Shown: positions 10,531 to 23,540, counted from the stretch's first letter. The stretch: DNA of 64,000 bases from Amia ocellicauda (GCF_036373705.1 NC_089856.1:13856501-13920500), one strand, 5' to 3'. Program-made: numbers and translations. The notes: generated by a model not told the origin, from the letters alone.

Positions 10531-13008
10531 GGGGGAGGCTCGATCCATAGGACATGCCACGGGGGGTCAGGGCAGGAGGCCCAGAGAGCAGATAAGGAAC
10601 AATAGCAGGAACTGAAATAAAAGGATCCCTACAGCCCCTCCCAGACTGAGAAGAATAGAACGGCCCAGTAGATAATGGCCCTTCACAGCCCAGGGGACCA
10701 GAACACACACCGGGGGGGTGGGGGAGGGTGTGTGTATTAAAAGAATATTTTAAAAAAATCTAATAAAAGTGTATTTACCAGAGAAAACAGGATGGTCAGC
10801 AATTTAATGCACTCTGACCTTAGTAATAACTTATTGCATCCCGTTTGCCTTAGTCTGATTTCTTCTCTGTGGGTTTCTCCACACACTGCACTCTCATTGG
10901 GTGGCTCCTCTTACTCGCACTGTTAGAGAGAGAATTAAGTCAGTCTGATATTTCATTGTTTTGGAAAGACAAACAATGTGAAAAATTGTGATAAACAGGC
11001 TTGAAAAGCCGCCATTTACTCTTGAATTAAACAATAAAGAATAAATGTTTAAAAAAAAGGTGACTGTTATAAACTACACAGGACGTGCGCGGCACTGAAA
11101 CAAGAAAACTAAAAAGAGTTTTATTTACATTGGCGAGTTTATTCTCCCAAAGTGCTCTAGTGAGATGATATGCTATAATTATTTCGTGGGGCTAAAAAAA
11201 AAAAAAAGTAAACACAGGAACGAAAGAGACGTGCTTCCAGACTGCGTGTATGAGGAACAATCTGAGCGCATTCCCATTACCTCAGCTCCCCTGACACGTG
11301 CTTCTCTGGGGCAGCTCAGGTTTGGTGGATCAGCATGCCACATCCTGCCCAGTTCATCACATTGTTCAACTCCACTGCCCATTGAGATGTGGCGTAAAAA
11401 GGTTTGGTTCACACACACAGATACCAGCACATCCTGTCTGTGAGGCAGCCACTAGCACCTCCGATGGCCTGATTATCACAATGGTATGCCTTAAATACGA
11501 TAACATTGTCTACCGTAGAAAAGGACGGGGGGAGCAAAGCGGTATGTGGGTATATCCTAGATTAGGGTCATTGGGAATACTGCTCTCTCTAATCTTTGTT
11601 GTCTGGTTCTCAGCATCCTTGGCATTGTGTTGTTGTGCCGAACAGAAAATATGCACAGTGTGGGGCCAGGATTAACTCCTCCTCCCTTTCACTATGAATA
11701 ATACTTTCACTCTTTTATTAATAAGCTAGTAAGACCAATAATAACATTTGTATGAACACTTTGCTAAAGTGGCTGGAGATCCATGTTAGAAATGTGATGT
11801 GAAAGGAATCTATAAGACCATGGTGAATCAAGAAGATGTTTATTGAATAATGGTAATAAAATAATATAGAGAAACAGGTGACAGAGATACAGAAGCTCCC
11901 TGGATTCAGGGAAGGCCCAAGTAAAAATAGGTGCATTATTTATAGGTTGAGATCTCCAAAGCTAACAGAAAAGTCTGAAGATGGGAATAATTAGGAAGTA
12001 TCAATGAATATGCATTAAATATTGATTAATATGCAAAACTAACATTTTATTGGCTACTGAATAATCAACAATATAGCTAATGGATAGATATGTCAAACCC
12101 TTTGGTACATTTCAACTGCACCACTTCTGTAACCTTATGGACAACCCTCAGAAAAAACAGGAAGGTTCATTATCAATATAGCCATGTTTACCTCATTCTC
12201 TTAAAGTGTCAAGAGAAATCAGATGTTTTGAGAATTGAGTGTCTCCGTCTGCTACAGACTTCTCAAGACATAGAAAGAAAGGCAGATACACAGGCCCTGT
12301 AGGAGCCAAAATGAAGTAATTTGGGTAAGTTCAATATAGTTGCTGAACAATAAAATAAATCCTTACATCCTATTCATAACCTCCCCATACAGCCCCACCG
12401 AACAAACAAACCCAAAAATGGTGTCCAACTCTTTGACTGCATGTGGCAGGGCCTGCAAACCATGCAAAACGTTCTTTAATCTGGACTCTGTCACTGGGCG
12501 CAGTGTTTGAGTTGCTGCTGCTCTTGGTCAACAACTGGGCAGGTGCCCTACAGTCACACACGCCTCCCCACCCTCCTGGCGGTCCCTTTGAGGTCCGTGC
12601 AGAAGGATACCCAGCCCTTGTAGACGTGCATGCTGCCGCGTTTGCACAGAGCCCGTCCGGCTAGGCCTGAGCAGGGAGGGGCTGGTGAAACAGCCTTCAG
12701 CAGCATCAGGATTTAAAACAATCCAAATCCAGATCACAGTGTGCCGAATGTATAACAATAACAGTATAAATCTGTCAGTATAAATGAGGAACCCATCCCT
12801 GACGGCTTTGTGTTGGTTCATGATTTTCTGTGGGTTCGAGCAAACACGAGAGAAGGAAAATGGATGCTTTTAAAAACTGCATTGAAAAAGATGGACGACA
12901 GCAAAACTGAGCAAAGACAAGACCCTTGTGCACTTCTGTCACTTCACAGACTCTTGTGTCGGAGTTCTCCATGACCAAATCTCTCATCTCCACAAAAACA
13001 AGCAAATA

Positions 13009-13009
13009 A

Positions 13010-13093
<84 letters not shown>

Positions 13094-13128
13094 CATACAT
13101 ACATACATACATACATACATACATACCT
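13009..13128. repeat. Compound (AT)n-(ATAC)n microsatellite
   Basis: An alternating AT run up to 13090 is followed by a run of CATA units. The frames through it are pure tyrosine/isoleucine artefacts. Confidence 0.95.
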
Positions 13129-13308
13129 GTATATTAAATGTTTGTTCAGATATCAGAGGAAGGGAGCAACAGATAAGAATCAAACCAGAAAAGCCTCCAG
13201 TTTGATCACCAGACCAGGACGATCGCATTTCACAGGCGGCACAGACCTCCAGACCCCCAGAGCCCTCTTGCTCTCACTGTTGCATTCACCAATTAAGACA
13301 GCATAAGA

Positions 13309-13310
13309 AA

Positions 13311-13341
<31 letters not shown>
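13309..13341. repeat. (CA)n microsatellite
   Basis: An uninterrupted CA run lies upstream of the SLC26A10 promoter. Confidence 0.9.
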
Positions 13342-13930
13342 AGGAAACCTATATGTTTCGGAAATAAACCGATTCCTGTAATTGCTCTGTGATATGGAAG
13401 AGCTGTAGAGAGATACACCATGGGCCACGGCTAACAATGGCGCCTTTTATCGCTGCAGGGGTGCGTCTATTCGTTCGGAGCTGGGAACTTTTTTTATCCC
13501 CGTCTTCCGATACAGGTAAATAGGAAGCAGATATAGAACTATATATGTCCGGATTGGGGAAAGGGACTTTGTGAAATGGAGTTGGTGTGAGTGCGTATTT
13601 GTTCTTTCTTGTCAAAAAATACATATATGACATATTAATAAAATAAATAAAAAACGTCAGCGGTAAGACCCCGAGGAACACACGCAGAACAATTTCTGCC
13701 ACAGGTTCGTCTGTCAGCATCTCCGCTCTCGAACAAATGCATTCCTCTGGGGACAGAAGAGCGAGAGGAGGCGGGGAGACTCCCCAAAGCGATTCAAAGT
13801 CGATACAAAAACAAAAAAAAGAAAAGAAAAGAAAGAAACTGGCTTCCAACTTCTGTAGAAGCCGTTTAATTGGCCGAAACAAAGTGACAGGAAAAGATAG
13901 ACCCAGCTGGTGCAGATATTTAAGTTGCCA

Positions 13931-13938
13931 TATAAAAA
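13931..13938 (+). promoter_or_regulatory. SLC26A10: Candidate TATA box of SLC26A10
   Basis: TATAAAAA, within CATATAAAAAGAG, lies 129 bases upstream of the start codon. The stretch between it and the ATG is GC-rich and CpG-rich, as expected for a 5' UTR. Transcription would start near 13960. This is inferred from sequence only. Confidence 0.45.
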
Positions 13939-14066
13939 GAGCCGCAACGGGAGAGACGGCACTGGTTCTGCCGAGTCTTTCGAGGCGCACTTGACACTGA
14001 CAACCGACCTGTGTGCGCGGTTGCTGCGGTTGCCTGGGACGGGTACGTACCTGCGCCGAGAACGCC

Positions 14067-15088
14067 ATGAGCGCCTCGGTGGTCGTCTACCGGAGCCTCT
14101 TCACCGAGGACCGGTTCCGCCAGTCGTTCGGCGCCGAGGAGCAGCGCCCCCCGCCGCCCCCGCTGCGCGAGAGGGTCGCCCGGCGCGTGAGGTGCTCGCG
14201 AGCCGCGTGCCAGCGGCTGCTGCAGGAGCGGGTGCCCATCTGCGGCTGGTTGCCAAGGTACCGGCTGAAGAAATGGATTTTGGGAGATATGGTGGCTGGC
14301 ATGACCGTTGGCATTTTGCACATACCACAAGGTACGGATTGATTTGATTGATTGAATTAATTAACTTATGTAGTGTAGTAAACAATGCATTTTTAATTAA
14401 ATGGACATTTTCAAGTTTTAAAGTTAGTTTATACGTTATTACAGCCAGCACTGCTAGCATATAAATGTGTAATTATTGTTATTTTTTACAAATCATCTTA
14501 GGCTAATGGCAAATGTGACATAATTCCGAAAATAATAATACAGTTAATCGTTTTTAACAGAGGCTGGGATTTAACGAACATATGTTTCAAATATATGTGG
14601 AATTTAGCCAAGCAAGCAACATGTTTGGAAATATTCGAAAATGACTTCTCCAAGACACAGTTAAGACACAGTTTACCTGAAACTTCCAAACTTATAATAC
14701 GAAGCAATAAAACATCATTTGAATGACCTTAAATTGCTGTTGAGAAGTTATGTTAATGTTCAGACGTAAATCTTTGCATTTTACATTATAGAATCCCTGA
14801 CCGCTGATTGGGGTATTCAATTTGAAATGGCTCTGCTGTCGACATTTTCATAGATTTTGTGTTTGACTCATCGGTCGAAGCCAAACCCTCCTTTTGGTAA
14901 ACGGGACATCACGGTATCCCATTTAAATGCAATCCTGTAGGATACAGTTAGCCAGACATAGACTACAGTCAGCCAACACTGACCCAACTGATTCTCCTTT
15001 GACATTGCCTAAGTGATGACATCATGAGTCAAATTATAGTATTTCCCCTTCCTAAGCATTCAAATAACCAACAGCAAACAAATAACAT

Positions 15089-15145
<57 letters not shown>

Positions 15146-15225
15146 GAAGAAGAAGAAGTAGTAGTAGTAGTAGTAGTAATAGTAGTAGACGTAGTAGTAG
15201 TAATAGAAATAGTAGTAAAATAAGT

Positions 15226-15277
<52 letters not shown>

Positions 15278-17488
15278 CACCTCTTGTTTACAGGTGCTAT
15301 GACTGTGTCTCTCCAGGACCAGGAGACAGAGTCACTGCTATAGCTGCTCTAGCCCCTGCCTCACTGCCCCCTGATTCTCTCCCACAGGAATGGCCTTCGC
15401 TCTGCTGACGTCTGTGGCTCCCATCTACGGCCTGTACACCTCCTTCTTCCCAGTAATCCTGTACATGATCTTTGGCACCGGGAGGCACGTCTCCACAGGT
15501 CAGCCTGGCCTCTGAGCACCTGCTGTCACGTTTGTGTGCTGTTTTTACAACTGTCAATCTCTTACCTCTCATAAACATGGGACAGAAGTGTCTGTAGGGG
15601 ACAAAAGTGTCTGTAGGCGACTAAAGTCTTTTTAGGGGACAAAAGTGTGTGTATGGGACAAAAGTGTCTGTAGGGGACAAAAGTGTCTCTAGGGGACTAA
15701 AGTCTTTTTAGGGGACAAAAGTGTGTGTATGGGACAGAAGTTTATGTAGGGGATAAAAGTGTTTTAAGCACCAATGGGGGGATGGAATCCTCAGCTTTGG
15801 ACTCCACCTGCCCTAATCTGCCACCTGCATGGTAATTATATTCTGCTGAAATTGTCCCTCTGTCTGTGTTGCTCTGCTGATGTCTCTGGGGGCACTGCTG
15901 CCTGTGTGTGTTAAAGGTACCTTTGCTGTCGTGAGCCTGATGACTGGCTCGGTGGTGGAGCAGCTGGTTCCCAGGCCTGTGGACTTGAACAGCACCAGCC
16001 CGGAGGCGGCTGAGATCGAGGCCAGGAGGATCGGCGTGGCGTCTGCTGTGGCCCTACTCTCCGGGCTCATGATGGTACATCCTGCCCGAAACCAGCACTG
16101 TGCTGAGGAATAGCGTTTAGGGCTGCCTTACCTCTCATGCAAGGTGTTTTGCCCAGAATGCTCCATTTTAAAGCATGCTATGTGCTTAATGGGCTTAAGG
16201 GTATAATGATGAATCGATTTGGATAACAGTGCCAGCCAATTAAACTACGAGCAGATCTCAGGATGCTGTCCTTGTTTTTTTTGTTTTCTTTCCTAAACTC
16301 AGTCTCTGATGAAGCCTGTATTTGCTTTGTTAGAGAAGTTACAGCAGAAAAGGACAATGTAAAATGGGATTTGTCTTCTCAATAATCTTACCAAGTGATG
16401 TGCTGTGCTGTACTGTGCTATACTGTACTGATGCCTCTGGGTCCCCTGCAGGTGTGCATGTTCATGCTGCAGCTGGGCTTCCTGTCCACCTACCTGTCGG
16501 AGCCCATCGTCAAGGCCTTCACCAGCGCCGCCGCCTTCCATGTCACTGTCTCGCAGCTGCAGAGCATGCTGGGACTGCGGCTACCTCGCCACACTGGGCC
16601 CTTCTCTCTGTTCAAGGTCAGGAGGTCTATAAGGAGTATGAGGTTTGCGAATGGCAGGATGGGCTCTGTGAATGGCTATATTGTCTTGCATTTCCCAATC
16701 TGGTGTATTTTGGTTCGCAGACTCTGGCGTCGGTGTTTGAGGGGCTGCCAATGACCAACCTGGCTGAGCTGTTGATCTCCCTGGTGTGTCTGTCCCTCCT
16801 GGTCCCCGTGAAGGAGATCAACACTCGCTTCCGCCACCGGCTGCGGACGCCCATCCCCGCAGAGATTCTCACTGTATGTTGACTGTGCATGGGGTCAAGA
16901 GGATGGGGAGGGGTGGTTTGCACCCAACAACAATAAGAATAACAACAATAAGAAGAAGAAGAAGAATCCTAAAGCTCTGTAAATTCTTATTTCATTTCAC
17001 ATTATTATATAAGTTAGGTCTTGTGAATTAAATAATGTCTCTTATACAATTAGAGACATCCTTTACAGGACCTATTAACTTATTATAAATCACACAAGTA
17101 AATATTAAACACACAAATATCTTTACATTGAAAAAAACTAACATTTATTTGTCTAAAATTGTCTGGGTCAGGCTCTGTTGTAACTGACCTACAGTAGCCG
17201 ATCTGTGTTTTAAAGCTAGTTAAACATATTAAAATGATTAAAAACTTATGTACATCCTTTGACACCAGCACCACTGGCATTGAATGTCCTTTAACATCGC
17301 TGGTAACTGAAGAATATTTTAATCCTCATGATTCTCTGAATGGGATGACATTTATACATGATAAGAGGTATAGGAATGTTTGGAAATGCTGCTCTGTGAT
17401 TGTCTGGTTTCTCATATTTGATTTATAAATAGTAGTATAAGAATCATTATTTCTAATATTATTAATATTAATATTAGAATTGGTTGGT

Positions 17489-17520
<32 letters not shown>

Positions 17521-20500
17521 GTGTATGTATATGTATATGTATATATATGTATGTGTGTGTGTGTGTGTATAGTAGGGACAAAATTGCACACTTGTCCTAG
17601 CTCCTCTGCACCACTTTTGAGCTCAGGTTATCAGATCAGGTCCATGTAGGAGCCGCTCCTCTAGACTGAAGCGCATGTTCTCCTTTGTCTGGCCAGGTGA
17701 TCATTGCCACCGGAGTGGCCTACGCCGCCTCCCTGGACTCCAGATATGGGATTCAGATCGTGGGGCACATCCCTGCAGGGTAAGCCAGTCGCCCATCCCC
17801 TTCTTCTCAAGCTCTGACACAAGCTCTCACTGCCAGGAAAGCACCCCCTAGTGTTAGAGGAAACAGATTAGGATGAATCCATTCTGAGACAGATTAATTC
17901 ATTAAGTTTGTGCTTTTCACTTCTGTTTGTTACTGTTTTTGTTACAACAAAAACAGCAATTTCAACGACAGTGAGAAGCAGCACATTGACTTGCATTGCG
18001 TTCACATTGTTTACCAGCCAGGAAGGGGTTAAATCTGGCCTCCTCCCTGATTTCCCCCCCGCCTCTCTGCCCACTCCTGCAGGTTCCCTCGCCCACAGGT
18101 GCCCGCTCTGGACTCTTTGCCCGACGTAGCCGGAGACACCGTGGCCATCACCTTCGTGGGCTACGCCGTGTCCGTCTCACTGGCCATGATCTACGCGGAC
18201 AAGCACGGCTACTCCATCCGTCCCAATCAGGTAGCCAGGCCGCCCCAGAACCCTGAGTGGTCCAGCTACACAACAAACACTTGTTACAAGGGGTTGCAAG
18301 GCCTTGGGTAGCATTCTGATGGGAAATTTAAATACTATAAAATCATGTTCCTTATAAAGATCTCTGCTTGTTTTTAAATGTTACTATGTAATTTTCCAAC
18401 ATTAAGAAATTAGAAAGGAAAACAATGAATGAATGGCCTCTGCAGGGTGTGCCAGGACTGCGTGCTGTTTTTTCTGTGTGTGTCTGTGTGTCTGCTCTCT
18501 GCTCCCTTGTGCCGGGTGTTGTGTCACAGCTGTCATCTCCCCTGCAGGAGCTGCTGGCTCATGGTATCTCCAACACTGTGTCCTCCTTCTTCACCTGCTT
18601 CCCCAGCTCAGCCACCCTGGCCACTACAAACATCCTGGAGAGCGCGGGGGGGTACACACAGGTGAGCACCCGTGCTGGATCTGTTGTTATACTACGCTCC
18701 GCCCCCTTCCACCCCCTTCCACCCCACCCCACCCAACACACACACACGCACACGCACACACTCATCTCTCATCTAGAAATAACGGACCTTGCAGCTTTAC
18801 CACATGTGAGAACAGAGGAGTGGCCCCCAATCTCACCCCTCTGTCCAAATCTCCTTCACGTGATGTGTAGGTGAGTGTGGTCAGCAGCAGGTAAAGCAGC
18901 AGATGGTAGTCCAGTGGGCCCAGTTTCCCCAAAACTCCTCAGTTGCATTTGTTTGGACTGACTGCAACCCTGGCAGTGTACAATCAATACATAAGTCAGT
19001 TGTGCTGTTATTTTGGAGCTAAAATGTATTTTCTTTCATCCATCTGTCTGTCTATCCTCCTCTCTCTGTCCCTCTCTCAAGCTGTCCGGGCTGTTCACCA
19101 GTGTCGTGGTCCTGATTGTGTTGCTGTTGATCGGGCCCCTCTTCTACTTTTTACCCAAGGTGAGTCCGAGTCATGACAGGTACCAGCCAGACTGGTCTGG
19201 GAGTGGCGGTTCTGTTCTTGAGATGGGGCAGTTTTGGTGCTTGTTCCTACCTGAGACAGTCCACACATGCCTGTTAGTCTGTGCTCCAAAGCTGCTCCCT
19301 TCCTCAGCATGTGTCAGACACAGCCGTAACCGCTCTGTCACCCAGTTGACTCGATAACCACACAGAGACTCTCTCTCTCTCTCCCTCCTTCCAGGCAGTG
19401 CTAGCCTGTATAAATGTCACTAGTTTACGCCAGATGTTCCTGCAGTTCCAGGACCTGCCGGACCTCTGGAGGGTCAGCAAGATTGACTTTGTGAGTACTA
19501 CGCTCCCTTTGCCTGGGCCTCCACCTGTCCGCTGTTCCTCTCTACCATCATTAATTCATTCATTAATTTGCATATTTTACAGTAGAACACAGACAGACCT
19601 GTAATCAAACTCTGGATTGTCAAATGGGGTCATCCTAAAACCTGCCCAGAGGCACCCAGAGATCACCTAGACTACTAAAACATGCCTGGAGTCACCCGGT
19701 GGCACTAGGTGACGCCCAGAGATCAAAGACAATAACTTTCTTTTTATTTAAGTCCAGTTGGCGACAGCAAAACAAGATTAAGCCAGGAGATCAGCAGACA
19801 TGATCAAGGACATATCAAGGCGATTTACAATACAAAGAAGTCACATCCCAGCTAACTGTACTTAAATGTGTCTGACAATACACAATGCAATCAAAATCAA
19901 TTAGTAGTATTAATAAAATAATAATAATAATAATAATAATATCCCCTGTCCTGTTGCTTTATATGTCATTTAAGGGGGTAAGCTGTACACCATATATGAA
20001 ATAATAGTAATAATAATAATAATAATAATCATATAGTAGACTATGTGATCTCCGGGCACCTCCGGGCAGGTTTTAGGACGACCGGTCAAATGTGACACAC
20101 ACACATGCTGTGAGAATGCAGTACCTCACCTTTGTGTATGCGCGTGTGTATGCAGGTGGTGTGGCTGGTCACCTGGCTGTCTGTGGTCATTCTCAATGTG
20201 GACCTGGGACTGGCCATCGGGGTGGTCTTCTCCATGATGACGGTCATCTGTCGCACGCAAAGGTACGTTACAGCAGCACACCCAACAGCAGTGGGGGACA
20301 GGACATGACAGTGTAGTACAGTGCTGGTTCTGGGGGTTGCAATCTTTCAGGCTTTTCCGCTCCATCACTTGGGCAACAGTGAACCCAACAGGTGCCACAG
20401 AGTACGAGGGATGGATGTGTGGCCCCAGGCTTGTTTGTCATGAGAACAAGATAGCAGCAGTAACAATAATAATAATAGTAATTATAATAATGATTATGAT

Positions 20501-22574
20501 AATGATAAAAATTATAAACTGAAAAGGACAATTGCAAGCAGGCTGATTCTCATACATGCCCCTGTTCTTTCTCTCTTCCCCAGGGCTGCCTGTTCTGTTC
20601 TGGGTCGGGCCTCCAACACTGAGATATACAGGCCGATGGAGAATCACAGTAAGGTTAGCGCAGCCATGCCAGTCCTCTGTTTCCTCACTGCTCCCGTCAG
20701 TCCCATGCAGTGCATTTCAGGTCCCGGCCTCCAGGGGGCAGAGCACCTCCAGACTCCATTCCACCTCAGCTCTTAATCAGATAATCAGTTAATTGACCTT
20801 GTTATGCACCCAGCTGAACCAGTGTAACCACCCCAAGCAAAACCACCCTTTGTCCTCTGTCTTTCTCTCTCTGTTTTGTATTGTGTGTAGCTTGTAAAGT
20901 CACAGGCATGTCTTATATCATAATTTATAGATGTGTCAGTCCCTCAGTGCTGACTGTCCCCACTATCCCTCTCTGCCCTCAGTGCTATGAAGTCCCGGGA
21001 GTGAAGATCGTGTGCTACAACGGGCCGATTTACTACGGGAACCGCAGCTTCTTCCGGGAGGCGATGGGCCGGCTGCTGGGCCTGACGCCCGAGCGGATCC
21101 GCCGCAGAGAGAAGGCCAGGAAAGCCCAGGAAAAAAGAGAGAAAAACACCATTGCCACCGTGGTGAGGACACACACATACACAAAAAGACAGACACGCAA
21201 AGATATGAAGCATTTACCGTCAATACAGATGTTTATTTTTGCTCAAATGTCTTTCTTTTTGTCCTGTCAGGAGCAGGGAGTGGCGAACACGTCTTTCTCC
21301 TCGGAAAACGAACTCTTCAAATCAGGTATAGTATTCAGAGGGAAGGCCTGCCCGGGGTGGGCAGAGCCCCAGCAAATCGACCAGGGATGGCCAGACTATA
21401 ACAATGACCACCTTGGCTTTGCACTGCATGATGTTTTCTTTTTCTTTGTTTTGCTCTTTCTCTTTGGTCTCCCCCCACTAGAAGCTGCCGAAGGCGAGGT
21501 CCAAGCTGTACTAATCGACTGCAGCAGAGTCATCTTTGTGGATGTGGCCGGTGCCCGACTTTTCATCCAGGCAAGTTCAGAGGCATCCCAGGCCACTCCA
21601 CCCTCAGTAATAATGCAGACAATCCATCTACCATCCATCTGACTTAAACATGGTTATTTAACCTGATTCTTGCCCTCTAATACCTGCACTTCTCTGTCTC
21701 TCCTCCAGATGTGCTTAGAGTGCCAGAAGTCAGGCTTCCGGATCTATCTGGCCACTTGCAATGGTAAGTCTGACGGCACAACCACATGTAATGCCTTAAT
21801 CGCTGCTTGAGTTGAAACATGACACTGAGACAGAGACATACCTGCCGAGGGGAATAGAGATCCATTTGGCTCTCGGGCACAGAGGGAAACAGATGTGAGC
21901 GCTCTTACGCGCCTAGAGGAATAGTACAGGACTGAAGGTGGCAAAATAGAATCAGTAGCTCCAGGGGAGGTGGGTAGGGGGGAGGAAGCTGCTTTGTCTG
22001 GCCATTAGCGGCATTTCCCGTGTTACAAATGTGAACTGGTTCAAAGAAACAAAGCACAACAACACGAGCGCCTCTGGCTGGCACTGCACATGAGCCTGGG
22101 CAGACGTGCCATTTCCTTCAGCGTGCGTTGATTGAAAAAGCAGCACAGTATAAACACACGCACCAGACTGCGAACAGAGTCTCACGACAGCCGTGTGTGT
22201 GTTGTCGTCTGCAGAGAGTGTGCTGAAGATCCTGACATCCAGTGGCCTGATGAGCTACATGAGCCCCCAGCACATCTTTGTGACCGTCCACGACGCCGTG
22301 CTCCACATCCAGCAGCAGAAGGTATGGCTGATCCCGCCACTTCCCATCTTAAACCAGGGTTCAAGTGTCAAAATAAATTAATAAAACGTCAATGTAGAAT
22401 CCCCGCCAGTAAACAGAACACTTTGAAAAGTTTTTTTTTTTTTTTTTTTACCAAAATCAGCATCAGCCTAGAAATGTTGACTTCTCTCTCTCTCTCTCCC
22501 CCATCCCGTCCCGTTTCTGTGCCTATGACCCTCAGGAGAAATCCCCCGAGAAGACTACCACTGTCTGGGTTTGA
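14067..22574 (+). CDS. SLC26A10: SLC26A10, SLC26-family anion transporter (18 coding exons)
   Basis: Coding exons: 14067-14331, 15388-15498, 15917-16074, 16452-16616, 16721-16873, 17697-17779, 18083-18230, 18548-18661, 19082-19159, 19395-19490, 20156-20262, 20584-20653, 20983-21162, 21271-21325, 21482-21570, 21709-21763, 22215-22321 and 22536-22574. They join in one open frame of 690 codons. The N-terminus has the [15 protein letters not shown] element of the prestin/SLC26 family. It is followed by a multipass sulfate-transporter domain (about 75-515; [20 protein letters not shown] and [18 protein letters not shown]) and a C-terminal STAS domain (about 517-677; [20 protein letters not shown]). 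SLC26 proteins are membrane anion exchangers or channels; the substrate of this one is unknown. The name rests on family recognition plus its position beside B4GALNT1 and OS9. All introns are GT-AG except the one after 21570, which has a GC donor. The start was chosen at the first ATG in the first exon, in a GC-rich context. SLC26A6-like or SLC26A3-like identity is the main alternative. Confidence 0.9.
15092..15286. repeat. Compound trinucleotide array in SLC26A10 intron 1
   Basis: A TTA run is followed by short AGA, a longer AGT run with interruptions, and then an AAT run ending about 100 bases before exon 2. Confidence 0.9.
15579..15770 (+). repeat. 19-bp minisatellite with higher-order structure, SLC26A10 intron 2
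   Basis: About ten units of roughly 19 bases, of the type GGGACAAAAGTGTCTGTAG, lie in direct tandem. Variant units (GGGACTAAAGTCTTTTTAG and GGGACAAAAGTGTGTGTAT) recur in the same order, which shows a four-unit, 76-base higher-order repeat duplicated about twice. Confidence 0.85.
17491..17570. repeat. (AT)n/(GT)n microsatellite, SLC26A10 intron 5
   Basis: A TA run is followed by TATG words and then a GT run. Confidence 0.9.
19627..20084. mobile_element. hAT-type MITE in SLC26A10 intron 10
   Basis: The 458-bp unit has imperfect terminal inverted repeats of about 50 bases. The left end reads GGGTCATCCTAAAACCTGCC and the right end in reverse complement CGGTCGTCCTAAAACCTGCC. It is flanked on both sides by the 8-base direct repeat GTCAAATG (19619-19626 and 20085-20092). 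An 8-bp target duplication is characteristic of hAT-superfamily transposition. No transposase is encoded; the inside contains two AAT-type microsatellites. The right border is 71 bases upstream of SLC26A10 exon 11 (20156). Confidence 0.8.
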
Positions 22575-23411
22575 GGCTGGGCGGACATTTCCATTCTGGG
22601 CCTGCAGGCTCCTCCCTATGCCGTTTTGAATCCAGGAGTGACGCCATCAGTGGGAACAATGAGATCAAAAGCGAGAAAGGAAAAGGGATTTAAAACTGAA
22701 ACCAAGATGTCCGCCACTTCCTCCTAACGTGTGTGCGTGTGAGTGAGAGTGTTTATGTAGCCATGTTTGTGCGGGTGTGTATTTATGTGTGGCTGTGTGT
22801 GTGTGTGTGTGTGTGTGCGAGTCTGTTCCAGAGAGGTAGCAAGCCCTCTATGCCCAGCGTGCAGCGGCCATCATTCAGGGTGGCAGAGATCTTGGATAAG
22901 CAATACGGGCATACCGTATTGTCCTCCTACGTTTGTAGAAGATAAAGAAGGAAAATGTTTGTGTTGAGCACTCAAACCAAAGGCTGCAGCTCTCGCCTTA
23001 TTATAGGAATGGCAGCTACCTGCTTGCGAACTGTCACGCTGTTGGCAAAACAAAAGGGAAAAGCTCATGAACACTGTCTGATTGGCAGAAACCACACCAA
23101 ACCACATGTACACAGGAACACAGGCAAATGGGGAAGTCAGTGAAAGCTGTGAAGTTGGAATTATGATTATACCATTTACTGGATTTCAGATTTGATTATA
23201 TAATCTCAGAATCCAGTATGGCAACCTACAGATCAAGTATCAATGAATTATTTGCAATAGCAGTGAGCTCTAATTGGTTTTAAACTTATTTTATATTGCA
23301 GATTTGACAGCAGAAATGTTGGAAGTCTAGGGAAACAATGTAATTTTTATTGTATTTTTATGCTGCATTTGAATAATGATGCTGTCTGACTAAACTTGTA
23401 CAGCCCATCAC

Positions 23412-23448
<37 letters not shown>

Positions 23449-23540
23449 TACATGGCTACATGTATGTCATTGACTTGTACTGTATTTAACATGGAAATAT
23501 TTTTCAACATACTTTTGCAATAAACCTGCATTTCCTGTAA
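22575..23540 (+). other. SLC26A10: SLC26A10 3' UTR
   Basis: Non-coding sequence runs from the stop codon to the AATAAA at 23519-23524. It carries GT microsatellites at about 22793-22818 and 23413-23447. The end position is inferred from the signal only. Confidence 0.5.
23519..23524 (+). terminator. SLC26A10: Polyadenylation signal AATAAA of SLC26A10
   Basis: This is a canonical hexamer, 945 bases after the stop codon, in an A/T-rich context. No closer strong signal was noted in the 3' region. Confidence 0.5.

Larger units (their letters stand above)
9267..13008. other. Intergenic region without recognised genes
   Basis: No conserved coding segment was seen on either strand. It contains three imperfect copies of a GCTGGCTCCAATCTGGGC-like word at about 9528-9630 and a purine-rich tract at about 10361-10530 (listed separately). 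The remaining short frames are opposed by equal frames on the other strand and look random. Confidence 0.55.

Noticed and set aside
10166..10615. Arginine/glycine-rich 149-codon frame
   Set aside because: It is the translation of a purine-rich simple tract, and the opposite strand is equally open.
12928..13137. Tyrosine/isoleucine repeat frame
   Set aside because: It is a microsatellite artefact of (AT)n and (ATAC)n.
20881..21642. A continuous 253-codon frame as one long exon
   Set aside because: It merges three SLC26A10 exons with in-frame introns. Conserved family sequence and good splice sites show the real exons at 20983-21162, 21271-21325 and 21482-21570.
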